In this document: positions 18,066-27,587 of the stretch, piece by piece
Layout: every line of letters begins with the position of its first letter
Numbering within the stretch: the first letter of the stretch is position 1
Source: Parabacteroides sp. TM07-1AC
GTDB taxonomy: Bacteria; Bacteroidota; Bacteroidia; Bacteroidales; Tannerellaceae
Assembly (NCBI RefSeq): GCF_003480915.1
Contig: NZ_QUKD01000002.1
Span: forward strand, 676,091 to 740,090
Length of the DNA: 64,000 nucleotides
Direction: 5' to 3'
Notes under the pieces: model-generated
What the model was told of the DNA's origin: nothing
What the model saw: the letters and a program-made list of their open reading frames with translations, nothing else
Database searches by the model: none
Position numbers and translations under genes: made by a program

Positions 18066-18597
18066 GAAGAGATAATAATACAAGCGTCATCGCTTCGTCC
18101 GAATGGGATGCAATATATTCACGTATCTTTTTTAAGGCAATCCCCATTTGGTTCTCGACAGTTTTTACGGAAATCTCTTTTACTTGTGCTATTTCTTTGT
18201 AACTTAATTGTTCTTCCCGGCTCAGGATAAATATCTCCCGACATTTTTCAGGTAAAGACTCGACGGCAGCCTGCAGTAATTGATAAAACAACTCACGGTC
18301 TACACAATCGACCGATTCGTTCTTTTCTAATTCGATACGGGCCCATTTCTCTAATAAAACAGCGTGATTATCTTCATCACGCAAATAATTCAGCATCCGG
18401 TTACGGGCACTGTTATATAAAAAAGTCTTGATGTATTGTATTTCTTTACCTTCGTAATCCTCCCACAAACAGACAAAAACATCCTGAACCACCTCCTCTA
18501 TTACCTGATAATCGCGGGTATAGTAATTCAGGAAGCGGCATATAATTTCAAAATAGTCATTATATGCATCTTTGAATGTTCTTTCATTAATGATCAT
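18055..18597 (-). CDS. ECF RNA polymerase sigma factor
   Basis: 180 aa. Region 2: ICRFLNYYTRDYQVIEEVVQ, DVFVCLWEDYEGKEIQYIKT, FLYNSARNRMLNYLRDE. Region 4: LPEKCREIFILSREEQLSYK, EIAQVKEISVKTVENQMGIA, LKKIREYI. It ends in a short hydrophobic tail (AMTLVLLSLLNK). Start ATG at 18597 follows a -7 element at 18668-18661. Its partner is most likely the FecR at 15683-16693 and its target the susC at 12234-15506. The last 11 bases overlap the end of the convergent AAA ATPase gene. Confidence 0.93.
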   Translation of the reverse strand: MIINERTFKDAYNDYFEIICRFLNYYTRDYQVIEEVVQDVFVCLWEDYEGKEIQYIKTFLYNSARNRMLNYLRDEDNHAVLLEKWARIELEKNESVDCVDRELFYQLLQAAVESLPEKCREIFILSREEQLSYKEIAQVKEISVKTVENQMGIALKKIREYIASHSDEAMTLVLLSLLNK

Positions 18598-18660
18598 GTT
18601 TGTATAGTTTCTTCATTAAATGAGGTTATTCTTTTGTTAATCTCGTATCCCTCTGTTTCG

Positions 18661-18668
18661 CAAAAATA
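18661..18668 (-). promoter_or_regulatory. -7 promoter element for the sigma gene
   Basis: Minus-strand TATTTTTG matches the Bacteroidetes TAnnTTTG -7 consensus, 63 bases before the sigma start. No clear -33 TTTG is seen. Confidence 0.45.
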
Positions 18669-18713
18669 ACCAAATAAACAATATACCTATCAGAAATAGA
18701 TAAAAAGATAAGG

Positions 18714-18765
18714 CTTGCAGGGACCGTTTTAAAACAGATATTAAAATAAACAGTACACCTGCAAG
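18714..18765 (-). terminator. Possible terminator of the GH43-to-GH95-like operon
   Basis: Arms CTTGCAGG (18714-18721) and CCTGCAAG (18758-18765) are perfect complements around a 36-base AT-rich loop with its own GTTTTAAAAC dyad; on the minus strand TTATCTTTTT follows. It lies 17 bases beyond the stop of the gene at 18783. Confidence 0.4.
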
Positions 18766-18782
18766 ACTAAAAAAAATCTCAA

Positions 18783-21065
18783 TCAATTACTAACTATAAA
18801 CGAATAACTTGCACCTGGTAAGGTTTCCATATGAAATATTTCGCCTTCCAACTCTTTTTCTTCCAGTAACCGGTCTGATTGCCAAACTTTCATCCGGACT
18901 TTCTTATGCTTCCAGGGATTCAATAAACTCAAAGGTCTCCCTTGTTCACTGAATATGGCGAGGGAAGCAACCTCACCATTTTTCAATTCACCGGAAACCA
19001 GAAAAGCCCCCTCCACCCTGATCTGATGGAATGAAGCGTCTTTTTCACGTGGCCAAACCGGAAAAACGCGGACAATGTCCTGATGCCCCATACAAAGCAT
19101 CTCGTTGATCGTGTTGGGAACCGTACTCCAGTTCTCTATGCCATGCGGATTATCCAACTGAAATCCGTTCGGATAAGTATGACGGGAGTAGGCATTCAGA
19201 TGAACTAGAATACTGTCCGGATCATAACCTATCCGCACTGCTGCCGGAAAGAAGCTGTTACTTCCGTTGAAATCCAGCCAACGCTGCATTTCGTCGACTG
19301 TATTATGTGCAATCTTCAACATTTCCGGATCACTGTTTAAGCCGATCTGACCTGCCGGATAAATATGCTGGATACCCAACGTATTACCATCCCACCAATC
19401 CGTTCCTTTTTCCGTATAGCGAAAGACTGTTTTACCATTTCGTTCCTGCAACGGATAACCAAATATATGGTTGGTGATAAATGCCCATTGCTCTCGTTTG
19501 TCATCATCGACTCCCAGAAAAATGCTCATGTCGGATACGGTTTGCATAACCATCCGTACCAGTCCCAAAGACAGGATCGGATTCATTGTTCCAACCGTAC
19601 CTTCATGGATAGCATCATTATAAATAACATAACGGTCTCCTTCAAGCGTTAAATACTTTTCCCAGAAAGCAGCAACTCCCTTTACGAACGGATAGACCTT
19701 CCGGGTATATGCCTTATCCCAGGTACGATAAAACTGCATGGACATATTGACAACCGCATACGCCGAATTGCTTTTCTGCCCCATAAAGAAACCCTCATCC
19801 TCCACCAGCTTTTCTTCGAACCAACCTTTAAAATAGGTATCCATAAAAGGAGAACGACGAGTTGTTTCGATACCTAGAGGACCAGCACCTACAGGTAACA
19901 AGATACCGTCAGGAATACCGGTTACTTTTTCAGAATAATAATTTCCGCGGGATATCAAAGCCAGCATCGGCATATAATAGGGATCGGCCTGTTCGATACG
20001 GTTGGAAGAGTATAAACCGTAATAGGGAGCCATATGATTATAATTCAAATGATAATCACCGTTCCAGTTCGGACGTTCCCGGGTAATCCAGGTACCGAAG
20101 ATAGAAGGAGGAAAATCCTTATCACGACTGCAAGAAGCTGTTCCGTAAAGAGACAGATAATATTGCTTTTCTATTACCGAATCGGGGATACTGACAAAAG
20201 ACTTCTGCCAATAATCTTTCCACCATTCCTGATGATGCTTTTCTACTTCTTTCAGATGGGAAGAAGAACAGTCGGAAGCACGCCCGATAACATCCGATAC
20301 ACAGTCATTGCTTTTAAAATTACTTGAAAAAGCACAGACCATGCGCACCGGTTTGCCCGGCTCCAGGACAAAACTTCCATCCGAAGACTGATCCATACGC
20401 AAAGCCATAGCCGCTTTGGTTGGAATATCGACAGAATCTTCAAAAGCCCGCCATAGATAGAGAACGCCTTCTTTGGTTATACCGACTTCCCGTTCATCAG
20501 GAAAGACTCGTTCCAATGGCGGTTTATTTATGATTTCTTTCTCTCCGGGCAAAGACAGGTTTACATGACCTTCTATACTGCCTTCTCCATCCATTTCCAG
20601 TTCGACAACCAACAAATCTTCAGTAGCCGACACATATGTTTTATAGGATACAGACTGATTATCTTTTGTAAACCGGGCAGTCGTAGTAGCATCATATAAC
20701 TGTTGTTCCACCAGATAAGAAGCTCCTTCCAAAGCCGGTATCGACAACTCTATTTTGCCCAGTACCAAGGGATAGGATTCATCTAAAGCCGACTTCAACC
20801 GCCAGAAATCGTTTCTGGCTACGTAAAAGGTCTGTGCTTCGGGAGGCCCCGCCAGTGCGACACCAGTAAAGCCATTCCCCAGCAAAGGCGCATCTACCGA
20901 ATTACGGTTAGGAATCCGTTTCGGAGGTTCGGTAAAACGAACCGTATGTTTCCGGATAATCGCCTCCGATTGTTGTTCAGGACTATTTTGATCATTGCAT
21001 GAGAATAAAAACAGACTCAATGCAGATAGCCCCAACATCATCAACAAATTATTCTTTCTTCTCAT
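18783..21065 (-). CDS. GH95-like (alpha/alpha)6 glycoside hydrolase, lipoprotein
   Basis: 760 aa; lipobox FLFSC places the lipid-modified Cys at residue 23, followed by ND, so likely surface or outer-membrane anchored. N-terminal beta-sandwich with LLGNGFTGVALAGPPEAQTF, comparable with the PLGNG opening of GH95; catalytic barrel with IHEGTVGTMNPILSLGLVRM (a candidate general-acid Glu) and PAGQIGLNSDPEMLKIAHNT; C-terminal NEMLCMGHQDIVRVFPVWP, corresponding to the GH95 closing motif. GH95 enzymes are alpha-fucosidases or alpha-galactosidases; this one is a distant relative, so the sugar is not predicted. Its start overlaps the stop of the GH110 gene by four bases (coupled translation). Confidence 0.75.
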   Translation of the reverse strand: MRRKNNLLMMLGLSALSLFLFSCNDQNSPEQQSEAIIRKHTVRFTEPPKRIPNRNSVDAPLLGNGFTGVALAGPPEAQTFYVARNDFWRLKSALDESYPLVLGKIELSIPALEGASYLVEQQLYDATTTARFTKDNQSVSYKTYVSATEDLLVVELEMDGEGSIEGHVNLSLPGEKEIINKPPLERVFPDEREVGITKEGVLYLWRAFEDSVDIPTKAAMALRMDQSSDGSFVLEPGKPVRMVCAFSSNFKSNDCVSDVIGRASDCSSSHLKEVEKHHQEWWKDYWQKSFVSIPDSVIEKQYYLSLYGTASCSRDKDFPPSIFGTWITRERPNWNGDYHLNYNHMAPYYGLYSSNRIEQADPYYMPMLALISRGNYYSEKVTGIPDGILLPVGAGPLGIETTRRSPFMDTYFKGWFEEKLVEDEGFFMGQKSNSAYAVVNMSMQFYRTWDKAYTRKVYPFVKGVAAFWEKYLTLEGDRYVIYNDAIHEGTVGTMNPILSLGLVRMVMQTVSDMSIFLGVDDDKREQWAFITNHIFGYPLQERNGKTVFRYTEKGTDWWDGNTLGIQHIYPAGQIGLNSDPEMLKIAHNTVDEMQRWLDFNGSNSFFPAAVRIGYDPDSILVHLNAYSRHTYPNGFQLDNPHGIENWSTVPNTINEMLCMGHQDIVRVFPVWPREKDASFHQIRVEGAFLVSGELKNGEVASLAIFSEQGRPLSLLNPWKHKKVRMKVWQSDRLLEEKELEGEIFHMETLPGASYSFIVSN

Positions 21066-22897
21066 TTCTCAAGTGTTATATCTTTAGAAAACTTCACATG
21101 TTTCCTTTTCATATTTTCCAGATGTAAACCGGAAGATAAAACGTCTCCCTCCCAGGTAGTTCCTTCGATAACCACCTTACTGCAACCATTCAGGAAAAAC
21201 GCCTGTTTGTTGGAGGATTTCGGCTGTAAATCATGTGTCCGGATGATCGTATTATTCTTAAACACCAGCCCCTGCGTACTTTTGGCATAAAGAACCGGAT
21301 AATCAAACACCCGAAATTCATTTTCTTCTATACGCACGTTTTTATGAACAGGCCGGTCCGGATCAATCAGTGTATTCGACGGGTTCAGTGCAATAACGGC
21401 ATTACCAGGACCTCCCTGATAAGCACAATCTATAAAAGTATTTTTCCGGATCAAAATGTCACAGACAGGTCCCGACTCAAACCAGCCTTCCGCATCTCCC
21501 TCTATCAGGATGGCACTCATTCCTGTCTTTTCAAAAATATTATTTTCAATAACAGCTTTACGAGGAGTCGTGATCAATAATCCCCGTGTACAAGTACGCG
21601 TAAAGTAACAGTTACGTATCTCGACCTCCGGTGTACAGGTCATGTTTTCTATACAATCCAATCCCAATTCCATATCGGCCGGAACCGGTTTGTCCAAACG
21701 CAACAGAACCTCTCTGTCCGAAATCCTTTTCACTTCCGACACGCTGGAACGCTGATAACGTTCCATACGTTTAGCCCTGACAAAAGCAACCTCGTCTCCT
21801 TCATGAAAAGCGTTGAAACCGTAACTCTGCCCATGCATAAAACGAAGTTTCAACGTATTGGCATCCAGCTTTTCCATGATCCTCAAATTGGTTCCATGTA
21901 TATTGATCGGATCGTCATGCGCTCCCTCATAACGGCAGTCCGAAATGTTTATCTTTCCGCTACATCCGGAGAAATGCATCATATCGGCAGATGCCGCAAG
22001 GATTCTGCCACTGCCATCCGGAGGAACACAATTCACATGATCCATGGTTATATTATTCACAAACTGACTAACGATACCTAAACCATGCATATAATGCATA
22101 TTCACATGCTGCAAAACGATATCGCTGCTCTCCAGAATGAACATTCCGACCTGGTCGCGAATCACATCACGGGCTGTTAATATATTTCCTTCTTTGGGAT
22201 GAAAATCAGAAGGAGTTGAGAAACTGACAACTCCATGGGATAGTTCTTTAGCCTTTGATTTGGATAAGACATTCCAGCCATTCGTATAAACAGATGTTTT
22301 CTTTTCCACATCATATTCATTGCAATGGATACGATTCGACTTCCATCCTTCACCAAACAGATTAATATAACCGTCCACTATCTCATACCATGAATCCGGA
22401 TGTAAAGTAACGACAGTCTCTCCCGTAGTAGCCCGGGTATATTGAATCTCAGATGCAGTCGGACGCTGAAAGTTCGTACTGATATTCCGTATCTGAATAT
22501 TCTTACAATGATCCAGTACCATTGTAATCATTTTCCCATGATACATCAACATGGAACCATTCCCCTCAATAATCAGATTTTCCATGTCCTTAAAAAGCAA
22601 TCCTATCGTTTTTACTTTTGAAGGACATTCCTCTTCCGTCGATGTATTAGAGATGAAATATTCGGCACGAATAGCTCCTTCCGGCCAGATATCATAGCGT
22701 CCTTTCGGAAAACTCAATACCTTTGCACCTGTTTGTTTACAGGCTTTTATGGCTTCCTGCAAACCTGTTACAGCATTCTCATAGGTATTGGGCTGTACGC
22801 CAAAATCCGAAACATAAACAGTGTCTATTCTGTTTGCCCCTGCATGAGCGGCAAACAGAATAAAACACACTAATAAAAAATATTTAGTATACAACAT
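21062..22897 (-). CDS. GH110 alpha-1,3-galactosidase-type beta-helix enzyme
   Basis: 611 aa, signal peptide MLYTKYFLLVCFILFAAHAGA. GH110 opening VYVSDFGVQPNTYENAVTGL and FPKGRYDIWPEG, then right-handed beta-helix. The three acidic catalytic residues known from a Pseudoalteromonas GH110 (D321, D344, D345) have exact counterparts with the same spacing: D305 in SADMMHFSGCSG and D328/D329 in AHDDPINIHG. The family removes terminal alpha-1,3-linked galactose by inversion (blood-group B or linear alpha-Gal, carrageenan-like in marine members). Located in the cell envelope. It overlaps the GH3 gene by 14 bases upstream and the GH95-like gene by four downstream, so all three are translationally linked. 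Confidence 0.9.
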   Translation of the reverse strand: MLYTKYFLLVCFILFAAHAGANRIDTVYVSDFGVQPNTYENAVTGLQEAIKACKQTGAKVLSFPKGRYDIWPEGAIRAEYFISNTSTEEECPSKVKTIGLLFKDMENLIIEGNGSMLMYHGKMITMVLDHCKNIQIRNISTNFQRPTASEIQYTRATTGETVVTLHPDSWYEIVDGYINLFGEGWKSNRIHCNEYDVEKKTSVYTNGWNVLSKSKAKELSHGVVSFSTPSDFHPKEGNILTARDVIRDQVGMFILESSDIVLQHVNMHYMHGLGIVSQFVNNITMDHVNCVPPDGSGRILAASADMMHFSGCSGKINISDCRYEGAHDDPINIHGTNLRIMEKLDANTLKLRFMHGQSYGFNAFHEGDEVAFVRAKRMERYQRSSVSEVKRISDREVLLRLDKPVPADMELGLDCIENMTCTPEVEIRNCYFTRTCTRGLLITTPRKAVIENNIFEKTGMSAILIEGDAEGWFESGPVCDILIRKNTFIDCAYQGGPGNAVIALNPSNTLIDPDRPVHKNVRIEENEFRVFDYPVLYAKSTQGLVFKNNTIIRTHDLQPKSSNKQAFFLNGCSKVVIEGTTWEGDVLSSGLHLENMKRKHVKFSKDITLEK

Positions 22898-25100
22898 ACG
22901 GTTCTCCCTCCATTTTTAAATTACCAAAACTACCTTCCGACTTATACGGCTGGCCACCACCGATATACAATTCCACCTCTCCGGCTTTCTGCACCAAATT
23001 GCCTTTGTCATCTACCAATGCCAACTCTTCCGGAGAAAGCGTAAAAGTAACTGTCTGACTTTCGCCTTTATTCAGATGAATACGTTTGAAGCCTTTCAAG
23101 GCACGTAGCGGGACACGCGTATTTCCGTTCTGAGGATGAGAGACATATAACTGAACGACTTCATCACCATCCCGTTTGCCGATATTGGTCACTGTTGTCG
23201 TCACCTTGATGCTTTCGCCGGTTTTTACAACGGAAGCATTCGACAACGGCTGATAAGCAAATGTAGTATAGCTCAAGCCATAACCGAACGGATAACGGAC
23301 ATCGCCTTTAAAATAACGATACGTACGGTTCGCCATCGAATAATCTTCGAAATCCGGAAGATCTTCATCATTCATATAGGTAGTCAACGGCATACGGCCA
23401 GCCGGATTATAGTCGCCGAAAAGGACATCGGTGATAGCATCACCGGCAGCTTGTCCCCCATACCAGGCCTGAAGGATAGCATCCGCATTGCGGCTCTCCC
23501 AGTCGAAACTCATAACGGAACCGGACATATTAACCAGAATCAACGGACGGCCTGTCTTCTTCAACTCTTTCATCAATTCTGTCTGCACAGCTGGCAACTT
23601 CATTGTGGTACGGTCACCGCTGGCAAAACCACCGTAACCGGCAGCTCCGGCATCACCGGCCTCTCCTTCATAGTCGGCGCTGATACCGCCAACGAAGATG
23701 ATAATGTCTGCTTTCTTAGCCTGGGCAGCCACCTGGGCAAAAGAGGGAGCACCTTCCAGTTTCTGAACGATACCGACACCTGTCAGCGTATCGATCTGAA
23801 TCGTATTACCAAAACGTTTCTTCAAACTCTTATACGGAGTGATGATTTCGCTCGGAACACCGAAATAGTTGGCTAACAGCGTGCTGCCATTATCCATATT
23901 CGGACCGATTAAAGCAATACGTTTGATCTTCTTCGGGTTTAAAGGAAGTATATTCTTATGGTTCTTCAACAAGACCATCGACTCCTGTGCCATTTTATAA
24001 GCATGAGCTTTATGCGCATCACACTCGATCACTTCACGACCAATTGTAGAATATGGTACACGGTCAGCCGGATCATACATACCCAACTTAAACTGGATTT
24101 CAAACAAACGAGCCAAAGAAACATTGATTTCTTTCTCCGAGATAATACCGCGCTCTACTCCCTGTTGCAACTTCTGATACAAATCACCACACTCCAAGTC
24201 GGTACCAGCCAAAACTGCATCTGCTACTGCTTCCGTATCATTGCTATGTGTTTTGTGATACTTCGCAAAGTCACTTACCGCCCAGCAATCGGATGTCACA
24301 TACCCATCAAACTTCCACTGATTGCGCAGAATATCCTGCAACAACTCATTATGTCCACAACAGGGTTGCCCCTCCAAGCGATTGTAGGCACACATCACAC
24401 CATGCACTTTCGCCTTAGTCACCAACTCACGGAAAGCCGGTAGATACGTATCCCATAAATCATATAAAGAAACATGCGCATCATACGAGTGACGATTGCC
24501 TTCCGGTCCGCTATGTACGGCATAATGCTTGGCACAGGCTACTGCTTTCAGATAATGAGAATCACTACCTTCCAGGCCACGGACAATAGCCGATCCCATC
24601 TTACCTGTCAGATAAGGGTCTTCGCCGTAACACTCCTGCCCACGTCCCCAACGAGGATCACGGAAGATATTGATATTCGGTGTCCAATAGGTCAGTCCGC
24701 GGTAAATACTACCGGTCTTTCCTGCTTTCAAATCTTCGTTAAAGAGGGCACGGCCTTCCGATGAGGTCATATCCCCCATCAGTTGCAAAGCTTCCGTGTC
24801 GAAGGTGGCAGCCATACCGATCGCCTGCGGGAAAACAGTCACCTTTTCTTGTGTACGAGCTACACCGTGAAGTGCTTCATTCCACCAGTTATAAGCCGGT
24901 ATGCCTAAACGGGGAACTGCCGGAGCGGCATGTTTCATCAACTGAACTTTTTCTTCCAGAGTAAGACGGGAAATAATATCCTGCACACGTTCATCCAATG
25001 GAAGATCCGGATTCCGGAACGGATACTCATACGTCTGTGCAACCAGGCCGTTCAAAGAGACAACAGCCAGTAAAACGATACTTTTCAGTTTGTTTTTCAT
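22884..25100 (-). CDS. GH3 beta-glycosidase (beta-xylosidase/beta-glucosidase type)
   Basis: 738 aa, signal peptide ending GLVAQ near residue 22. GH3 N-terminal barrel: ISRLTLEEKVQLM, NWWNEALHGVAR (72-82), FRDPRWGRGQECYGEDPYLT, AKHYAVHSGPE, and nucleophile D271 in VTSDCWAVSD; second alpha/beta domain (ALIGPNMDNGSTLLANYFGV, ILVNMSGSVMSFDWE); C-terminal fibronectin-like domain (YPFGYGLSYTTF). The WNEALHGV and SDCWAV variants resemble plant-type beta-xylosidase GH3 members, so xylosidase or glucosidase activity is likely. Periplasmic. Thirteen bases after the GH2 gene; its end overlaps GH110 by 14 bases. Confidence 0.93.
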   Translation of the reverse strand: MKNKLKSIVLLAVVSLNGLVAQTYEYPFRNPDLPLDERVQDIISRLTLEEKVQLMKHAAPAVPRLGIPAYNWWNEALHGVARTQEKVTVFPQAIGMAATFDTEALQLMGDMTSSEGRALFNEDLKAGKTGSIYRGLTYWTPNINIFRDPRWGRGQECYGEDPYLTGKMGSAIVRGLEGSDSHYLKAVACAKHYAVHSGPEGNRHSYDAHVSLYDLWDTYLPAFRELVTKAKVHGVMCAYNRLEGQPCCGHNELLQDILRNQWKFDGYVTSDCWAVSDFAKYHKTHSNDTEAVADAVLAGTDLECGDLYQKLQQGVERGIISEKEINVSLARLFEIQFKLGMYDPADRVPYSTIGREVIECDAHKAHAYKMAQESMVLLKNHKNILPLNPKKIKRIALIGPNMDNGSTLLANYFGVPSEIITPYKSLKKRFGNTIQIDTLTGVGIVQKLEGAPSFAQVAAQAKKADIIIFVGGISADYEGEAGDAGAAGYGGFASGDRTTMKLPAVQTELMKELKKTGRPLILVNMSGSVMSFDWESRNADAILQAWYGGQAAGDAITDVLFGDYNPAGRMPLTTYMNDEDLPDFEDYSMANRTYRYFKGDVRYPFGYGLSYTTFAYQPLSNASVVKTGESIKVTTTVTNIGKRDGDEVVQLYVSHPQNGNTRVPLRALKGFKRIHLNKGESQTVTFTLSPEELALVDDKGNLVQKAGEVELYIGGGQPYKSEGSFGNLKMEGEPYVVY

Positions 25101-25113
25101 GTGATTATCTATT

Positions 25114-27558
25114 TTATTTTGTTACTTCGACAATGATTTTACTCTCTTTCAGTCCTTCCGATACGACTGTCAGTTCGATAGGCTGTCCGGAACGGTCGCT
25201 GGTAACAAGTACCTGGGCGTAACCGTTAAAAGCATTCCGGTGTACATCGCTGCCTTCGGGGAAGACATCCGGTTCCTGACTACAAGGATTACCATTACCC
25301 ACTCCCAATATCTTGCCGTTGCGGACATCGAAATGAATACTGTTGTCAGCAATCGGCACTACACGTCCTTTGGCATCCAACACTTTTACGGTTACGATTG
25401 CCACGTCATTGCCATCACCCTGAATAGAAGAACCGTTCTCACTGACCAGTTGCAGGGAAGCCGGCTTTCCGGTAGTTTCTACCAACTCCGTATATTTCTT
25501 TCCGTCCTTCTTTCCTTTAGCCAACAGCTTACCCGGAGTGTATTTAACACGCCAGGCAGGAATATCGAACTTTTCAACCGTCTTTTTACCCAAGCTCTTA
25601 CCGTTCAGGAACAGTTCCACCTCATCCATATTAGTATACAAATGTACATCGACCGAATCGGTACCGATTCCATTCCAATGAGGAAGCACGTGTAACACCG
25701 GTTCTTCCGTCCACCAGGCTTTATAATACCAAAAAGCATCTTTCGGGAAACCGCAATAATCCAGAATACCGAAATGAGACACTACACCCGGCCAGAAATG
25801 CAACTGCGCCTCGCCTCCATAATCGAAACCGGTCCAAACGAAAGCACCGGCGACAAACTTGCGTGCATCGACATAACGCATCCATTCTTGTGCACGTGCT
25901 CCCCATCCCGGACAGTCACGATCATAAGCCTGATGGAAACCTTTCTTTGCATCCGTCTGATAAATACCACGCGTCATCACCGTACTCGCCTCTTCAGTGA
26001 AGATACAGGGCAGGTTCGGAAACTTTTCATGTATGGCATCGATATTACCTATTTTATAATAATTAGAACCCTGTACATCTACGGCATAGGTAAAACCTTC
26101 ACCCCAACTACCGTTCATGGCAGCCGTGCACGGGCGGGTAGGATCCAGTTTACGCTGAACGGCTTTCATGCGCTCAACAATCATACGCCCCTTCTCCGTT
26201 CCCTGTATCGCAGGTTCTTCGTTACCCAAACACCAAATGATAACAGACGGATGATTCCTGTCGCGACGAATGATCGTTTCCAACTGGCTCAGACCTTCTT
26301 TACTGGAGCTCAATACACGCAGTTCATCCATGAACAACATACCTAATGTGTCACAAGCATTCAACACTGCCGTTGTCGGGGGATTGTGGGAAGCACGATA
26401 TGCATTTACCCCGTATTCTTTCAAGCGGGCCACCCTCCAGGCATTCAGCTGGTCAGGAACAGCAATCCCTACGCCGGCATGATCTTGGTGGCAGCATACC
26501 CCCTGAATCTGCACACGTTCGCCATTAAGGAAAAAACCTTCGTTGGCATCGAAACGAATATCACGGATACCGAAAGAGGTATCGTAACTGTCTACGACTT
26601 TCCCATCTGCAACAATATCCGTATGTAATGTATAAAGAGTAGGAATCTTCAATGACCATAAACAGGCATCCGGTACATTCATCAATGTCTCGACTTCTTC
26701 CGTCTCCAATGATTTCACGGAAACCTTTGCGTCTGCACTGGCTATCTCTTTACCCTGATTGTCTACTATAATATTCCTTACAATGACACTCGATGTATTT
26801 CCACTCTGGTTAGTAACTTCCACCTGAGCCTTCACACGGGCTTCTTTCTTCTGCAGATCCACTTCACTGGTAACGAATGTTCCCCATTGCGGAATATGCA
26901 CGGGAGCCGTGCGATGAAGCCATACATTGCGGTAGATACCGGCACCTTCGTACGACCATAATTCGGAATGAGTAGCGTCTACACGGACGGATATCACATT
27001 TTCAGCATCCTTCTCATAATTCAGGCATTCCGTTACATCGAATACCAAAGGCACATAGCCGCTCTCGCCACGTCCCAAATAGACTCCGTTCATCCATACC
27101 TGTGCATCACGGAAGATACCCTCAAACTCCAGCGTATACCGGTCCCCTTTTACCAATTCGGGAGTAAACTGTTTCCGATACCAGCCCACGCTGTTTTCGG
27201 GTGCACGTCCGCCCAGCTTACGATATCCTTTCATCTTGAATTGCTCCTGGCTATATCCCAAAGCCATTCCCCAATCATGAGGCACAGAGATCTTCTCCCA
27301 TGCGCTGTCATCAAACTTCTGCGTATGAGGAATGGCCAAACGTGATTCCTGGTCTGCATCCAGCATAGTCGACTCCTGCAAAAAGGCAATCTTAGAGAAC
27401 GACAATGCCTGTCCGTAATTAAAATCCTTTTCCGGATTAGCCGCATGTCCTTTGGCAAAAAGCCAATCTTGGTTTAATAATACTTTCTCGCGTTGCGACT
27501 GCGCCCCCATCCAAAGGGAAGGGAGTAGTAGCATGACTGTAAAAATCAATCTTTTCAT
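25114..27558 (-). CDS. GH2 beta-galactosidase-type enzyme
   Basis: 814 aa, signal peptide MKRLIFTVMLLLPSLWMGAQ. GH2 sugar-binding jelly roll (ISVPHDWGMAL, GWYRKQF, FEGIFRDAQVWMNGVYLG), Ig-like domain, TIM barrel with IQGVCCHQDHAG, AYRASHNPPTT, acid/base E447 in WCLGNEEPA, and nucleophile E522 or E523 in CIFTEEAST; C-terminal DUF4982-like and Ig-like domains (VDVHLYTNMDEVELFLNGKS). Acts on terminal beta-linked galactose or a related sugar, in the periplasm. Between GH43 (29 bases) and GH3 (13 bases) in one operon. Confidence 0.93.
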   Translation of the reverse strand: MKRLIFTVMLLLPSLWMGAQSQREKVLLNQDWLFAKGHAANPEKDFNYGQALSFSKIAFLQESTMLDADQESRLAIPHTQKFDDSAWEKISVPHDWGMALGYSQEQFKMKGYRKLGGRAPENSVGWYRKQFTPELVKGDRYTLEFEGIFRDAQVWMNGVYLGRGESGYVPLVFDVTECLNYEKDAENVISVRVDATHSELWSYEGAGIYRNVWLHRTAPVHIPQWGTFVTSEVDLQKKEARVKAQVEVTNQSGNTSSVIVRNIIVDNQGKEIASADAKVSVKSLETEEVETLMNVPDACLWSLKIPTLYTLHTDIVADGKVVDSYDTSFGIRDIRFDANEGFFLNGERVQIQGVCCHQDHAGVGIAVPDQLNAWRVARLKEYGVNAYRASHNPPTTAVLNACDTLGMLFMDELRVLSSSKEGLSQLETIIRRDRNHPSVIIWCLGNEEPAIQGTEKGRMIVERMKAVQRKLDPTRPCTAAMNGSWGEGFTYAVDVQGSNYYKIGNIDAIHEKFPNLPCIFTEEASTVMTRGIYQTDAKKGFHQAYDRDCPGWGARAQEWMRYVDARKFVAGAFVWTGFDYGGEAQLHFWPGVVSHFGILDYCGFPKDAFWYYKAWWTEEPVLHVLPHWNGIGTDSVDVHLYTNMDEVELFLNGKSLGKKTVEKFDIPAWRVKYTPGKLLAKGKKDGKKYTELVETTGKPASLQLVSENGSSIQGDGNDVAIVTVKVLDAKGRVVPIADNSIHFDVRNGKILGVGNGNPCSQEPDVFPEGSDVHRNAFNGYAQVLVTSDRSGQPIELTVVSEGLKESKIIVEVTK

Positions 27559-27587
27559 TCCTCTATCTATTGTTTTCTATTTTGTCA

